A stretch of 44,624 bases of DNA from Microbacteriaceae bacterium PS02068 (GTDB lineage: Bacteria; Actinomycetota; Actinomycetes; Actinomycetales; Microbacteriaceae). Where the stretch lies: the NCBI GenBank assembly GCA_029959325.1, contig JASCPF010000021.1, positions 1 to 44,624 of the forward strand, given 5' to 3'. The notes under the pieces were generated by a model that ran no database searches, had not been told where the DNA came from, and worked only from the letters and a program-made list of their open reading frames with translations. The position numbers were made by a program, and so were the translations under genes. Numbering within the stretch: position 1 is the first letter of the stretch; each line of letters opens with the position of its first letter. Shown here piece after piece: positions 10,042-18,958 of the stretch.

Positions 10042-11087
10042 GGAACCCGGTGCAACCAGGCGTCGGTCGAGAACTTGGAGGCCACGAGCGCCTCGGCCTC
10101 GGCATATTCCTCGTCGGTGATATGCCCCGCCTGTGCGCCGTAGAGGTTCGTGAACGTCGCGATCAGGCGCTCGATGATCGCCTCGCGCGGCAAGCCGGTC
10201 TGTGCGCGCAGCGGGTCGACGCGCTTCGCCGCCGAAGCCGTGCCCTTGTCGCTCAGCTTCTCGCGGCCGATGCGCAGCACCTCGGTCATCACCTGGCCGT
10301 CCATGTCGTACGACATCGTCGCGTGGTGCAGGACTCCCCCGCCCGCGAGGCGCTTCTGCGCGGCGCCGCCGATCTTGCCCTTCGGCGAGGCGATGTCGTT
10401 GAGCGGCTGGTAGGTCGCGTCGACGCCGAGCGAGCGCAGCGCCTGCAGGACCCAGTCGTCGAGGAAGGCGTACGAGTCGGCGAACGTCATCCCGGCGACG
10501 AGCGCACCCGGGACGTAGAGCGAGTACGTGACGATGGAGCCCGCGCCCATCATCATCGCGCCGCCGCCCGAGATGCGCCGCACGACGTCGTAGCCGTGGC
10601 GAGCTGCGCCCTCCGGGTCGACCTCGTTGCGGTACGACTGGAACGAGCCGATGACGACGGCCGATTCGTTCCACTCCCAGATCCGCAGCGTGGGATTGCG
10701 CAGGCCCGCGCCCACGCGCGCCGTGAGCACCTCGTCGAGGGCGAGGTTCATCCGCGGCGAGACGGCCTTCTCGTGGACGACCTCCCACGTGAAGTCCTTC
10801 CAGCCCGGCGCGGTCACGAGCGCACGGCGCACGGCGGTGCCCACCGATTCCGGAGTGAACCCGAGCAGCTGCGCGCCCTCGGGCAGCGCGGCGCGGACGG
10901 CGGCGGCGATGGCCGCGGCATCCGTTTCCACCGGCAGCCCGGTGACGGCCGCATCGATGTCCGCCAGCGCATCGTCGGGCTCGAGGAAGAAGTCTCCCGC
11001 GAGGTGGAAGTCGGCGATGCGCCCTTCGCGGACCTCGAGATCGACGACGACGAGTTTGCCGCCCGGAACCTTGTACTCTCCGTGCAT
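10038..11087 (-). CDS. Lipoate-protein ligase A family protein
   Basis: A 349-residue protein in which a small accessory domain (residues about 1-90, GKLVVVDLEVREGRI) precedes the catalytic biotin/lipoate-ligase domain (about 105-349). This is the reverse of the E. coli LplA order but common in Gram-positive bacteria. VRRISGGGAMMMGAGSIVTY matches the lipoate-binding loop, and the SPKGKIGGAAQKR segment supplies the conserved lysines. It should attach scavenged lipoate or octanoate to 2-oxoacid dehydrogenase E2 subunits or GcvH. It lies in a minus-strand run, 41 bp after the alpha/beta hydrolase, and its stop overlaps the methyltransferase start. Confidence 0.88.
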   Translation of the reverse strand: MHGEYKVPGGKLVVVDLEVREGRIADFHLAGDFFLEPDDALADIDAAVTGLPVETDAAAIAAAVRAALPEGAQLLGFTPESVGTAVRRALVTAPGWKDFTWEVVHEKAVSPRMNLALDEVLTARVGAGLRNPTLRIWEWNESAVVIGSFQSYRNEVDPEGAARHGYDVVRRISGGGAMMMGAGSIVTYSLYVPGALVAGMTFADSYAFLDDWVLQALRSLGVDATYQPLNDIASPKGKIGGAAQKRLAGGGVLHHATMSYDMDGQVMTEVLRIGREKLSDKGTASAAKRVDPLRAQTGLPREAIIERLIATFTNLYGAQAGHITDEEYAEAEALVASKFSTDAWLHRVP

Positions 11088-11128
11088 GGCTCCAGCCTAG
11101 GCTTCCCTCGCGCGCTCCGGTCCGCGCG

Positions 11129-12013
11129 TCAGTCGCGCGCGGGGAAGCGCGGATCGAGCCACGCGAGCAGATCGGCGAACACGTCGGCGCTCATCATCTC
11201 GTTGAAGATCTCGTGCCGCGCGCCCGGGTAGACGAGGGTCGTCACGTCGCCGAATCCCGAGCGAGAGCGATAGGCATCGGCAAGGCGATGCACGCTGCGC
11301 GGCCCACCGACCGGGTCGTCGCGTCCGACCATCAGCAGCACCGGCAGGTCGGCGTCGCGCGCCGCGCGCAGGCCCTTCCGCGGTTTGCCGACGAGGCGCA
11401 GGACATCGCGCGGCCCGAACAGCTCTGGCAGCGTGCGCGTCGTGGTCAGCGGATCGTCGAGGAACGCCTGCCCGACCGAGAGGTCGCTCGAGAGCCATTC
11501 GGTGCCCAAGGCATCCGCGCGCTTCCACTGCTTGTTGAGGTCGCCGGAGTTCAGCGAGCCAGGCCAACGCAGGGACGACCCGCTGAGCACGAGGCCGTCG
11601 TATCCGTCGGGGTGCGCGTTGACGAGGATCTGCGAGAGGAAGGACCCCCACGAATGGCCGAGCAGGATGAGCGGCAGGTCGGGGTTCTCGCTGCGGATGA
11701 GCTCGGTGAACTGCCACAGCGCGGCGACGGCTGCGCGGTGGCCGCCAGGGCCGAGTCGGCCGAGCTTCGCTGCGTCGCCGTCGTGCTGACCCATGCCCGT
11801 GCGGCCGTGGCCGCGGTGGTCGTCGGCGTAGACGGTGTAGCCGGCCGCGGTGAGCGCCGCGATGACCGCGCCGTAACGCCCGGCGTGCTCGCCGACGCCG
11901 TGCGCGAGCTGCACGACGGCGCGCGCCCGCGGCGTCTGCGCGGGGTGCACGTCGAAGACGATGCGGATGCCATGGGCATCGGTGTACGACCGTTCAGCAC
12001 TGACATCGGGCAT
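11129..12013 (-). CDS. Alpha/beta hydrolase, monoacylglycerol lipase / lysophospholipase type
   Basis: A 294-residue serine hydrolase. Conserved blocks are VVQLAHGVGEHAGRY, YADDHRGHGRTG and the nucleophile elbow LLGHSWGSFLS (Ser121). VGRDDPVGG near residue 236 and ARHEIFNE near residue 273 supply the likely Asp and His of the triad. This layout is that of the serine aminopeptidase S33 / monoglyceride lipase group. No signal peptide is seen. The ATG at 12013 has no clear Shine-Dalgarno. The gene diverges from marR, with 87 bp between coding starts and the MarR operator region. Confidence 0.87.
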   Translation of the reverse strand: MPDVSAERSYTDAHGIRIVFDVHPAQTPRARAVVQLAHGVGEHAGRYGAVIAALTAAGYTVYADDHRGHGRTGMGQHDGDAAKLGRLGPGGHRAAVAALWQFTELIRSENPDLPLILLGHSWGSFLSQILVNAHPDGYDGLVLSGSSLRWPGSLNSGDLNKQWKRADALGTEWLSSDLSVGQAFLDDPLTTTRTLPELFGPRDVLRLVGKPRKGLRAARDADLPVLLMVGRDDPVGGPRSVHRLADAYRSRSGFGDVTTLVYPGARHEIFNEMMSADVFADLLAWLDPRFPARD

Positions 12014-12081
12014 GGCCGCAGTCTATGAGGATGCCGGGGTCTTCGGTCAGTGCGCGCCGTCCGGCCGCGCCGAGACTTTCC

Positions 12082-12107
12082 TTAGCAAGACTAATGAGCT
12101 ATGCTAA
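12082..12107 (+). promoter_or_regulatory. MarR-type operator and -10 of the marR-MFS operon
   Basis: TTAGCA (12082-12087) and TGCTAA (12102-12107) form an inverted repeat, and TTAG-CAAGA-CTAA (12082-12094) forms a nested one. A likely -10, TATGCT (12100-12105), lies inside the right arm, putting transcription start at about 12112-12114, just before the MarR ATG at 12116. Auto-repression is the usual arrangement for this family. Confidence 0.6.
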
Positions 12108-12115
12108 CTATCCGT

Positions 12116-12607
12116 ATGGATACTCGCACCACCACCGCACCACCCCGTGCCACCGCCACCGCCATTGGCGACGCGTCGCCCGACGACACCTCTCTGCATG
12201 ACGAGGCGTCCGAGCTGCGCATGGCCACGTTCCGCCTCGCCCGGCGCCTCCGCTCGCAGCGCGCGGTCGACTCGATGAGCGACGGGCAGTTCGCTGTGCT
12301 CGCCGCGCTCTCGCATTTCGGGCCGCACACCCTCGGCGAGCTCGCCGAGCGCGAGCGCGTATCGGCGCCCTCGATGAACCGCACCGTGAACTGCCTCGAA
12401 GAGTCGGGATATCTCACCCGCACTCCGGACGAGACCGACCGCCGCAAGGTCAACATCGCCCTCACGGGTGAAGGACGTGACGTCGTCGCCGAGACGGTCC
12501 GTCGGCGCGACCTGTGGCTCGAAGAGGCGCTCGGCGCGCTGTCGCCTGCGGAGCGCGCGGCCCTGGCATCCGCCGCCGCCCTCATGCGAGAGGTGGCCGC
12601 ACGATGA
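12116..12607 (+). CDS. MarR-family transcriptional regulator
   Basis: A 163-residue protein with a winged helix-turn-helix: LGELAERERVSAPSMNRTVN (recognition helix) and the wing ESGYLTRTPDETDRRKVNI, including the typical DxRxxxI signature. A disordered Thr/Ala-rich N-terminal tail of about 30 residues precedes it. I prefer the ATG at 12116 to an in-frame ATG at 12101 because the latter lies inside the predicted -10 hexamer. The stop overlaps the start of the MFS gene (ATGA), so MarR probably controls this efflux pump and itself; the inducer is unknown. Confidence 0.88.
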   Translation: MDTRTTTAPPRATATAIGDASPDDTSLHDEASELRMATFRLARRLRSQRAVDSMSDGQFAVLAALSHFGPHTLGELAERERVSAPSMNRTVNCLEESGYLTRTPDETDRRKVNIALTGEGRDVVAETVRRRDLWLEEALGALSPAERAALASAAALMREVAAR

Positions 12608-13995
12608 GCAACGGTTCCATGTTCCGCTCTTTCTCCGTCTTCAACTACCGCGTCTGGTTCATCGGCGCGCTCGTCTCGAACGTCGGCCAGTGGATGCAGG
12701 GCACGGCGCTCAGCTGGGTGGTGCTGACGCAGCTCACCGACAACGACGCGGGCGCGATGGGCATCACGATGGCGCTCCAGTTCGCGCCGCCGCTGCTGCT
12801 CGTGGGCGTCACCGGATGGGTCGCCGACCGCTTCGACCGACGCCGCCTGCTCATGCTCACGCAGGGACTGCTGCTGGTCATCGGCGCCGTCGTCGGCGTG
12901 CTGATCCTGCGCGGGGTCATGACCCTGCCGCTGATGTACGTCTTCGCGTTCGTGCTGGGCCTCGTCGCCGCCTTCGACAATCCCGCCCGGCAGGCCTTCG
13001 TCTCCGATCTCGTGGCCCGCGAGAACGCCTCGAACGCCGTCGCGCTCAACGCAGCCTCGTTCAACAGCGCCCGCATGATCGGCCCCGCCGCCGCCGGCGT
13101 CATGATCGTGGCGGTCGGCACCGGCTGGGTGTTCCTGGTCAACGCCGCGACCTTCCTCGCGATGATCGTCGCGCTCATGCTGATCCGCCAGGACGAGCTG
13201 ATCCCGCGCGTGCAGGCGCCGGGCGCGAATCGGCTCGCCGACGGCTTCCGCTACGTACGGCGGCGCCCCGACCTCATGGTGACGTTCGCGATGGTGTTCC
13301 TGCTGGGCGCGTTCGGCATGAACTTCCCGATCTTCGCCTCGACGATGGCGCTGGAATTCGGAACGGATGCCGACGGCTACGGCCTGCTCTCGTCGATCCT
13401 CGCCATCGGCTCGCTCGCCGGCGCGCTGCTGGCAGCCCGCCGCGACCGCGCGCGCATCCGCCTGGTCGTCGTCGGAACGGGGCTGTTCGCCGTCGCGGCA
13501 TCCGTCAGCGCCCTCATGCCGAGCTACGCCCTGTATGCCGTGACGCTCATGTTCACCGGGTTCGCCGTCGTGACGACCCTGACCACTGCGAACGGCTACG
13601 TGCAGACGACGACCGACCCCGCGCTGCGCGGCCGCGTGCTGGCGCTGTACATGGCGATCCTCATGGGCGGCACCCCCATCGGCGCGCCGATCGTCGGCTG
13701 GGTCGCCGCCGAGTTCGGGCCGCGCGCCGCGATCTGGCTCGGCGCCGGCGGAGCCTTCGTCGCCTTCGCGATCGGCTTCAGCTGGATGCTGCTCTCGGGG
13801 CGTCTGCACCGCCACGAGACGCGCCGCTTCGCGCTGACCCTCGACGAGACACGGCCGATCTCGGTGATCGACGCGGCTCCGGAAGAGTTCAGCGACGAAG
13901 TCGCCGGCACCACGCCGATCGCACTGCCCGAGGTGGCGGCGGGCAAGATCACGGCGCCCGACATCCGCCCTCGCGAGCACCGCCGCACGGCCTGA
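12604..13995 (+). CDS. MFS exporter (EntS/MFS_3-like)
   Basis: A 463-residue transporter with about twelve membrane segments. The opening FRSFSVFNYRVWFIGALVS and NVGQWMQGTALSWVVLTQLT are typical of the MFS_3 branch that includes EntS-like exporters and macrolide-type pumps. The loop GWVADRFDRRRLL matches the MFS signature, and DNPARQAFVSDLV is also a hallmark of this branch. A cytoplasmic tail of about 60 residues follows the last segment. Overlap with marR suggests drug or toxic-metabolite export. It ends 185 bp before the convergent LacI gene. Confidence 0.88.
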   Translation: MSNGSMFRSFSVFNYRVWFIGALVSNVGQWMQGTALSWVVLTQLTDNDAGAMGITMALQFAPPLLLVGVTGWVADRFDRRRLLMLTQGLLLVIGAVVGVLILRGVMTLPLMYVFAFVLGLVAAFDNPARQAFVSDLVARENASNAVALNAASFNSARMIGPAAAGVMIVAVGTGWVFLVNAATFLAMIVALMLIRQDELIPRVQAPGANRLADGFRYVRRRPDLMVTFAMVFLLGAFGMNFPIFASTMALEFGTDADGYGLLSSILAIGSLAGALLAARRDRARIRLVVVGTGLFAVAASVSALMPSYALYAVTLMFTGFAVVTTLTTANGYVQTTTDPALRGRVLALYMAILMGGTPIGAPIVGWVAAEFGPRAAIWLGAGGAFVAFAIGFSWMLLSGRLHRHETRRFALTLDETRPISVIDAAPEEFSDEVAGTTPIALPEVAAGKITAPDIRPREHRRTA

Positions 13996-14068
13996 CACCG
14001 CGACCGCGGGCCGGCGCGGGTGGGCGGGCCGGTGCGGGCAGGCCGACGTGCGCCGCGGGCCGCGGCGC

Positions 14069-14135
14069 TGAGCCACGGCAACCACGCCGAGACACAGTGC
14101 GTCACGCTGTGTCTCACGCGCGCGAGTGTGGTTCA
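14069..14135. repeat. 67-bp palindromic element, copy 1
   Basis: The inner stem GAGACACAG (14089-14097) / CTGTGTCTC (14107-14115) is perfect; the outer arms TGAGCCAC (14069-14076) / GTGGTTCA (14128-14135) pair with one G-U. A second copy of exactly the same length lies at 26677-26743. Both sit between convergent genes. It may act as a bidirectional terminator or be a REP-like element. Confidence 0.65.
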
Positions 14136-14180
14136 CGCCCGGGTGCCCGAAAACGGTGCACCCGCCGCGCCCGCGGGCGC

Positions 14181-15230
14181 CTACCCCGCCGTCGACGCCC
14201 TGACCACGAGCTCGGGTCGGAACCGCACCTGTCGGGGCGGCACCGCCCCGGCGAGTGCCTCGAAGAGCAGCTCGACCGCGGTGGCGCCGATCTCGCGCGC
14301 CGGCTGACGCACCGAGCTCAGCGGCACGACGGTCGCCTGGGCGAAGTCGATGTCGTCGTAGCCGATGAGCGCGATGTCCTGCGGCACGCGGATGTCACCG
14401 AGGATCGCGGCGCCCTGCATCACGCCCACGGCGAGCAGGTCATTCGCGCAGAACACCGCGTCGGGTCGCTCAGCGGCGGGGCGGTGGGCCAATGCCTCGC
14501 CTGCAGACCGGCCCGCCAGCACGGTGAGCGCCCCCTGCTCGATCACCTCGAGCGTCGCGCCCGGCACCTCGGCGAGCGCCCGGCGCGCGCCTTCGAGACG
14601 GTCGGCCACCTGACGGATCGTGAGCGGACCACCCACGAACGCGAGACGCAGCCGCCCGAGCGCGAGCAGATGCGCCGCAGCCAGGTGACCGCCCTCCACG
14701 TCATCGACCGCGACAGAGGGCACGGTGCCGCCGAGAAGCTCGCCGTCGACAAGGACGACGGGGATGTCGGCATCCGCAAACCTGTGCACGGAATCGTCAT
14801 CGAGGTGCGTCGGCGTCAAGAGCACGCCGTTCACACGCTGCTCGCGGAACAGATCGAGGTAGGCGCTCTCGCGGGCCTCGTCCTGGTCGCTGTTGCCGAG
14901 CAGCACCGCCATACCTTCCGCCGCGGCACGTTCCTCCGCCCCTCGACCGACTTCGGCGAAGAAGGGGTTCGCGCTGTCGAGGATGATCAGTCCGATCGAC
15001 CGGCTGCGACCCGCGCGCAGCTGCCGCGCCGCGTCATTTCGAACGAAACCGAGGCGCGCGATGGCATCCTGCACGCGAGCGACCGTTTCGGGGGCGACCT
15101 TCTCGGGCCGGTTGAGCACGTTCGACACCGTGCCCACCGAGACAGACGCCGCTGCGGCGACGTCTTTCACGCTGGCTGCCACGGCGTTCCCCCGATCTCG
15201 AGTCCGCGCTTGACGAATCGTTTCACTCAT
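14181..15230 (-). CDS. LacI-family regulator of the rhamnose operon
   Basis: A 349-residue repressor: helix-turn-helix at about residues 20-45 (VKDVAAAASVSVGTVSNVLN), hinge ARQLRAGRSRSIGL, then a sugar-binding-protein-like domain (LDSANPFFAEVGRGAEERAA, ending in the family signature PQDIALIGYDDIDFA and SVRQPAREIG). It diverges from rhaM-rhaI-rhaD-rhaB, and two TGAAACGATTCA-like operators lie over the shared promoter. The likely inducer is rhamnose or a catabolic intermediate (inference). One operator overlaps its first codons, so it should also repress itself. The start at 15230 is the most 5' one; a later start near residue 16-21 cannot be excluded. Confidence 0.9.
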   Translation of the reverse strand: MSETIRQARTRDRGNAVAASVKDVAAAASVSVGTVSNVLNRPEKVAPETVARVQDAIARLGFVRNDAARQLRAGRSRSIGLIILDSANPFFAEVGRGAEERAAAEGMAVLLGNSDQDEARESAYLDLFREQRVNGVLLTPTHLDDDSVHRFADADIPVVLVDGELLGGTVPSVAVDDVEGGHLAAAHLLALGRLRLAFVGGPLTIRQVADRLEGARRALAEVPGATLEVIEQGALTVLAGRSAGEALAHRPAAERPDAVFCANDLLAVGVMQGAAILGDIRVPQDIALIGYDDIDFAQATVVPLSSVRQPAREIGATAVELLFEALAGAVPPRQVRFRPELVVRASTAG

Positions 15231-15251
15231 ACTATCGTTTGAAACGATTCA
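15210..15251 (+). promoter_or_regulatory. Rhamnose operon promoter with paired LacI operators
   Basis: The promoter TTGACG (15210-15215), 17-bp spacer, TATCGT (15233-15238) has the same hexamers and spacing as the galT promoter. Operators are GAATCGTTTCA (15215-15225), just after the -35, and TGAAACGATTCA (15240-15251), just after the -10. The 10-bp cores GAATCGTTTC and GAAACGATTC are exact inverted copies, and ATCGTTT-G-AAACGAT (15234-15248) forms a further palindrome across the second site. Confidence 0.72.
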
Positions 15252-15329
15252 TACACGCACTCCGCCCTCGGGTCGCGTGCGGCCATGCATTCCGCCCTCA
15301 CCGGACGCCCGACATCGCGAAGGAGCGAT

Positions 15330-15677
15330 ATGACGCGCATCGCCTTCACTCTGCAGGTGCGCCCCGACATGATCGACGCCTACATCGCGCGGCACAACCC
15401 GGTGTGGCCCGAGATGCTCGCGGAGATCGAGGCGTCGGGCCGCCGCAATTATTCGATCTTCCTCGACCGCGGGCGCGCCACGCTGTTCGGCTACTACGAG
15501 ACCGACGACGACGACGCGGCCCGCGCGTACCTGGCATCCTCTCCCGTCGCCGCGCGCTGGGAGGCATCCATGGCGGAGTTCTTCCCGAACATCGACGGCC
15601 GCGCCGACCAGGCCGCCACCCCCCTCACCGAAGTCTTCAACCTGCACGACCAGCTCACAGAAAGCCCCCTCGCGTGA
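15330..15677 (+). CDS. rhaM: L-rhamnose mutarotase
   Basis: A 115-residue protein of the RhaM/DUF718 ferredoxin-like fold that interconverts alpha- and beta-L-rhamnose before isomerisation. Family features: FTLQVRPDMIDAYIARHNPV with the catalytic-region His, the WPEM block, and RRNYSIFLDRGRATLFGYYE. AAGGAG at 15320-15325 sets the ATG at 15330. It is the first gene of the rhamnose operon and its stop overlaps the rhaI start (GTGA). Confidence 0.92.
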   Translation: MTRIAFTLQVRPDMIDAYIARHNPVWPEMLAEIEASGRRNYSIFLDRGRATLFGYYETDDDDAARAYLASSPVAARWEASMAEFFPNIDGRADQAATPLTEVFNLHDQLTESPLA

Positions 15678-16840
15678 GCACGCTCACCCCTGACAACCTC
15701 TCCACCCTCGAGCAGCAGGGCATCGAGTTGCCCTCGTGGGCGTTCGGCAACTCGGGCACCCGCTTCAAGGTGTTCGCGACGCCGGGCACGCCGCGCGACC
15801 CGTTCGAGAAGATCGCCGATGCCGCCGAGGTCAACCGCGTCACGGCTCTCGCACCGAGCGTCGCCCTGCACATCCCGTGGGACAAGGTCGACGACTACGC
15901 CGCGCTCCGTACCTTCGCGCAGGATCACGGTGTCGAGCTCGGCACGATCAACTCCAACACGTTCCAGGACGACGACTACAAGTTCGGCGCCCTGACGCAC
16001 GAAGACGCAGGCATCCGCCGCAAGGCGATCGACCACCACCTCGAGTGCATCGACATCATGGATGCCACGGGCTCGCGCGACCTGAAGATCTGGCTCGCCG
16101 AGGGCTCGAACTACCCGGGCCAGGCCGACCTGCGCGGCCGCCAGGACCGTCTGCACGAGTCGCTGCAGCAGATCTACGCGCGCCTGACCGGTGAGCAGCG
16201 CCTCGTGCTCGAGTACAAGTTCTTCGAGCCGGCGTTCTATCACACGGATGTTCCCGACTGGGGAACCTCGTACGTCCAGGTGGCCGCCCTCGGCGAGCGC
16301 GCGATGGTCTGCCTCGACACGGGCCATCACGCGCCCGGCACCAACATCGAGTTCATCGTGATGCAGCTGCTGCGCCTCGGCAAGCTCGGGTCTTTCGACT
16401 TCAACTCGCGCTTCTACGCCGACGACGACCTGATCGTGGGTGCCGCCGACCCGTTCCAGCTGTTCCGCATCCTGTTCGAGGTCATCCGCGGCGGTGGTCT
16501 GAACAACCCCGACGTGGCCTTCATGCTCGACCAGTGCCACAACGTCGAGAAGAAGATCCCCGGCCAGATCCGCTCCGTGCTGAACGTGCAGGAGATGACC
16601 GCGCGCGCGATGCTCGTCGACGGCGAGGCACTGCGGGCAGCTCAGCTCTCCGGCGATGTCCTGGCGGCGAACGCGGTGTTCATGGATGCCTTCCAGACCG
16701 ACGTCCGCCCGACGCTCGCGCAGTGGCGCGAAGAGCGCGGACTGCCCGCCGACCCGATGGCCGCGTACCTGGCATCCGGCTATCAAGAGCGCATCGAGGC
16801 CGAGCGCGTCGGCGGCGTGCAGGCAGGCTGGGGCGCCTGA
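15674..16840 (+). CDS. rhaI: L-rhamnose isomerase (actinobacterial/Pseudomonas type)
   Basis: A 388-residue TIM-barrel isomerase converting L-rhamnose to L-rhamnulose, of the shorter type related to the broad-specificity Pseudomonas stutzeri enzyme rather than E. coli RhaA. Metal and substrate residues lie in conserved blocks LVLEYKFFEPAFYHTDVPDW, LDTGHHAPGTNIEF and FDFNSRFYADDDL. The GTG start overlaps the rhaM stop. It is followed 63 bp later by the aldolase/dehydrogenase gene. Confidence 0.92.
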   Translation: MSTLTPDNLSTLEQQGIELPSWAFGNSGTRFKVFATPGTPRDPFEKIADAAEVNRVTALAPSVALHIPWDKVDDYAALRTFAQDHGVELGTINSNTFQDDDYKFGALTHEDAGIRRKAIDHHLECIDIMDATGSRDLKIWLAEGSNYPGQADLRGRQDRLHESLQQIYARLTGEQRLVLEYKFFEPAFYHTDVPDWGTSYVQVAALGERAMVCLDTGHHAPGTNIEFIVMQLLRLGKLGSFDFNSRFYADDDLIVGAADPFQLFRILFEVIRGGGLNNPDVAFMLDQCHNVEKKIPGQIRSVLNVQEMTARAMLVDGEALRAAQLSGDVLAANAVFMDAFQTDVRPTLAQWREERGLPADPMAAYLASGYQERIEAERVGGVQAGWGA

Positions 16841-16903
16841 ACCGGCGCGCCCGCTCACTCCACCCACCCACCCCCGACTCCGACACGAGACGAGACCCAC
16901 CCC

Positions 16904-18958
16904 ATGACGAACTCGACCGCCGCCGCGCTGATCGCGCGCAGCAACCGCCTGGGCGCCGACCCGAAGAACACGAACTACGCCGGGGGCAACACCTCGGCCA
17001 AGGGCACCGAGACCGATCCCGTCACGGGCGAGCCCGTCGAGCTGCTGTGGGTCAAGGGCTCGGGCGGCGACCTGGGCACCCTGAAGCCCGAGGGTCTCGC
17101 GGTGCTGCGGCTCGACCGCCTGCGCGCGCTCGTGGATGTCTACCCCGGGGTCGACCGCGAAGACGAGATGGTCGCCGCGTTCGACTACTGCCTGCACGGC
17201 AAGGGCGGCGCCGCACCCTCGATCGACACCGCGATGCACGGACTCGTCGATGCCCCGCACGTCGACCACCTGCACCCCGACTCGGGCATCGCGATCGCGA
17301 CCGCCGCCGACGGACCCGCGCTCACCACCCGCATCTTCGGCGAGAAGGTCGTCTGGGTGCCGTGGCGGCGCCCCGGCTTCCAGCTCGGCCTCGATATCGC
17401 CGAGCTCAGGGCCGCGAACCCGGCCGCGATCGGCTGCATCCTGGGCGGCCACGGCATCACGGCGTGGGGCGAGACGAGTGAGGATGCCGAGACGAACAGC
17501 CTCTGGATCATCGACACCGCCGCCGCCTACATCGCCGAGCACGGCAAGTCCGACCCGTTCGGCGGCGTGCGCGCCGGCTTCGAGGCGCTGCCCGAGGCCG
17601 AGCGGCGCGCCCGCGCGGCGGCGCTCGCGCCGACGATCCGGGGCCTCGCCTCGACCGACAAGCCGATGGTCGGGCACTACACCGACGCCGACGTGGTGCT
17701 GGACTTCCTGGCATCCGAGCGCGCACCCGAGCTCGCCGCGCTGGGCACGAGCTGCCCCGACCACTTCCTGCGTACGAAGGTCAAGCCGCTGATCCTCGAC
17801 CTGCCGGTCACGGCATCGGTCGACGAGGCGATCGCTCGCCTGAAGGAGCTGCACGCGGAGTACCGCGCCGACTACCAGGCGTACTACGACGCGCATGCTT
17901 CGACAGGCTCAGCAACCGAACCGGCGAGCCCCGCGATCCGCGGCGCCGACCCGCTGATCGTGCTCGTGCCCGGTGTCGGCATGTTCAGCTACGGCGCGAA
18001 CAAGCAGACCGCGCGCGTCGCGGGCGAGTTCTACGTCAACGCGATCAATGTGATGCGCGGCGCCGAGGCGCTGTCGACCTACTCCCCCATCAGCGACGCC
18101 GAGAAGTTCCGCATCGAGTATTGGGCCCTCGAAGAGGCCAAACTGCAGCGGATGCCGAAGCCCAAGACCCACCAGGGCCGCATCTCGTTCGTGACGGGCG
18201 CGGCGTCGGGCATCGGCAAGGCCATCGCGACCCGCCTCGCCGCCGAGGGCGCGTGCGTCGTCGTCGCCGACCTCGACCTCGAGAAGGCGCGGGCCGCCGC
18301 CGCCGAGCTGGGCTCAAGCGACGTCGCAATCGGCGTCGCGGCGAACGTCGCCGATGCCGAGGCCGTGCAGGCGGCGATCGACGCCGCGGTACTCGCGTTC
18401 GGGGGCGTCGACCTCGTCGTCAACAACGCCGGTCTGTCGCTGTCGAAGCCCCTGCTCGAGACGACCGAGAAGGACTGGGACCTGCAGCACGACGTCATGG
18501 CGAAGGGCTCGTTCCTGGTGTCGAAGGCCGCGGCATCCGCCCTTATCGCCCAGAGACTCGGCGGCGACATCATCTACATCTCGTCGAAGAACTCGGTGTT
18601 CGCGGGGCCCAACAACATCGCCTACTCGGCGACCAAGGCCGACCAGGCCCACCAGGTGCGACTGCTGGCGGTCGAGCTCGGCGAGCACGGCATCCGCGTC
18701 AACGGCATCAACCCCGACGGTGTCGTGCGCGGCTCGGGCATCTTCGCCTCGGGCTGGGGCGCGAACCGCGCCGCGACCTACGGCGTCGACGAGAAGGACC
18801 TCGGTGCGTTCTACGCGCAGCGCACGATCCTCAAGCGCGAGGTTGTGCCCGAGAACGTCGCCGATGCCGTGTACGTCCTCACCGGCCCCGAACTCAGCCG
18901 CACGACGGGACTGCACATCCCGGTCGACTCGGGCGTCGCCGCGGCCTTCCTGCGATGA
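16904..18958 (+). CDS. rhaD: Bifunctional rhamnulose-1-phosphate aldolase / lactaldehyde (short-chain) dehydrogenase
   Basis: A 684-residue fusion. Residues about 1-410 are a class-II-type aldolase domain (NYAGGNTSAKG, HVDHLHPDSGIAIATAADGP with metal-binding His) that splits rhamnulose-1-phosphate to DHAP and L-lactaldehyde. Residues about 425-684 are a short-chain dehydrogenase with nucleotide loop TGAASGIGKA, NNAG, catalytic Ser in YISSKNS and YSATK, expected to oxidise lactaldehyde. Such fusions are known in actinobacterial and Bacteroidetes rhamnose routes. A dispersed repeat encodes STGSATEP near residue 333 in the aldolase half. The stop overlaps the rhaB start (ATGA). Confidence 0.92.
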   Translation: MTNSTAAALIARSNRLGADPKNTNYAGGNTSAKGTETDPVTGEPVELLWVKGSGGDLGTLKPEGLAVLRLDRLRALVDVYPGVDREDEMVAAFDYCLHGKGGAAPSIDTAMHGLVDAPHVDHLHPDSGIAIATAADGPALTTRIFGEKVVWVPWRRPGFQLGLDIAELRAANPAAIGCILGGHGITAWGETSEDAETNSLWIIDTAAAYIAEHGKSDPFGGVRAGFEALPEAERRARAAALAPTIRGLASTDKPMVGHYTDADVVLDFLASERAPELAALGTSCPDHFLRTKVKPLILDLPVTASVDEAIARLKELHAEYRADYQAYYDAHASTGSATEPASPAIRGADPLIVLVPGVGMFSYGANKQTARVAGEFYVNAINVMRGAEALSTYSPISDAEKFRIEYWALEEAKLQRMPKPKTHQGRISFVTGAASGIGKAIATRLAAEGACVVVADLDLEKARAAAAELGSSDVAIGVAANVADAEAVQAAIDAAVLAFGGVDLVVNNAGLSLSKPLLETTEKDWDLQHDVMAKGSFLVSKAAASALIAQRLGGDIIYISSKNSVFAGPNNIAYSATKADQAHQVRLLAVELGEHGIRVNGINPDGVVRGSGIFASGWGANRAATYGVDEKDLGAFYAQRTILKREVVPENVADAVYVLTGPELSRTTGLHIPVDSGVAAAFLR
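17897..17918. repeat. Dispersed repeat copy in rhaD
   Basis: GCTTCGACAGGCTCAGCAACC, a variant of the CCCTGAGCTTGTCGAAGGG family in the opposite orientation to the GH3 copy, is read in frame within the aldolase domain (17897-17918). Confidence 0.65.

Noticed and set aside
9049..11087. Restriction-modification or phage-defence island around the methyltransferase
   Set aside because: Neighbours are a lipoate ligase, esterase and hydrolase; no endonuclease, helicase or defence gene is present.
12091..14136. Long minus-strand frame of about 680 codons across marR and the MFS gene
   Set aside because: Antisense shadow; composition dominated by Arg, Asp, His and Gln, no recognisable domain.
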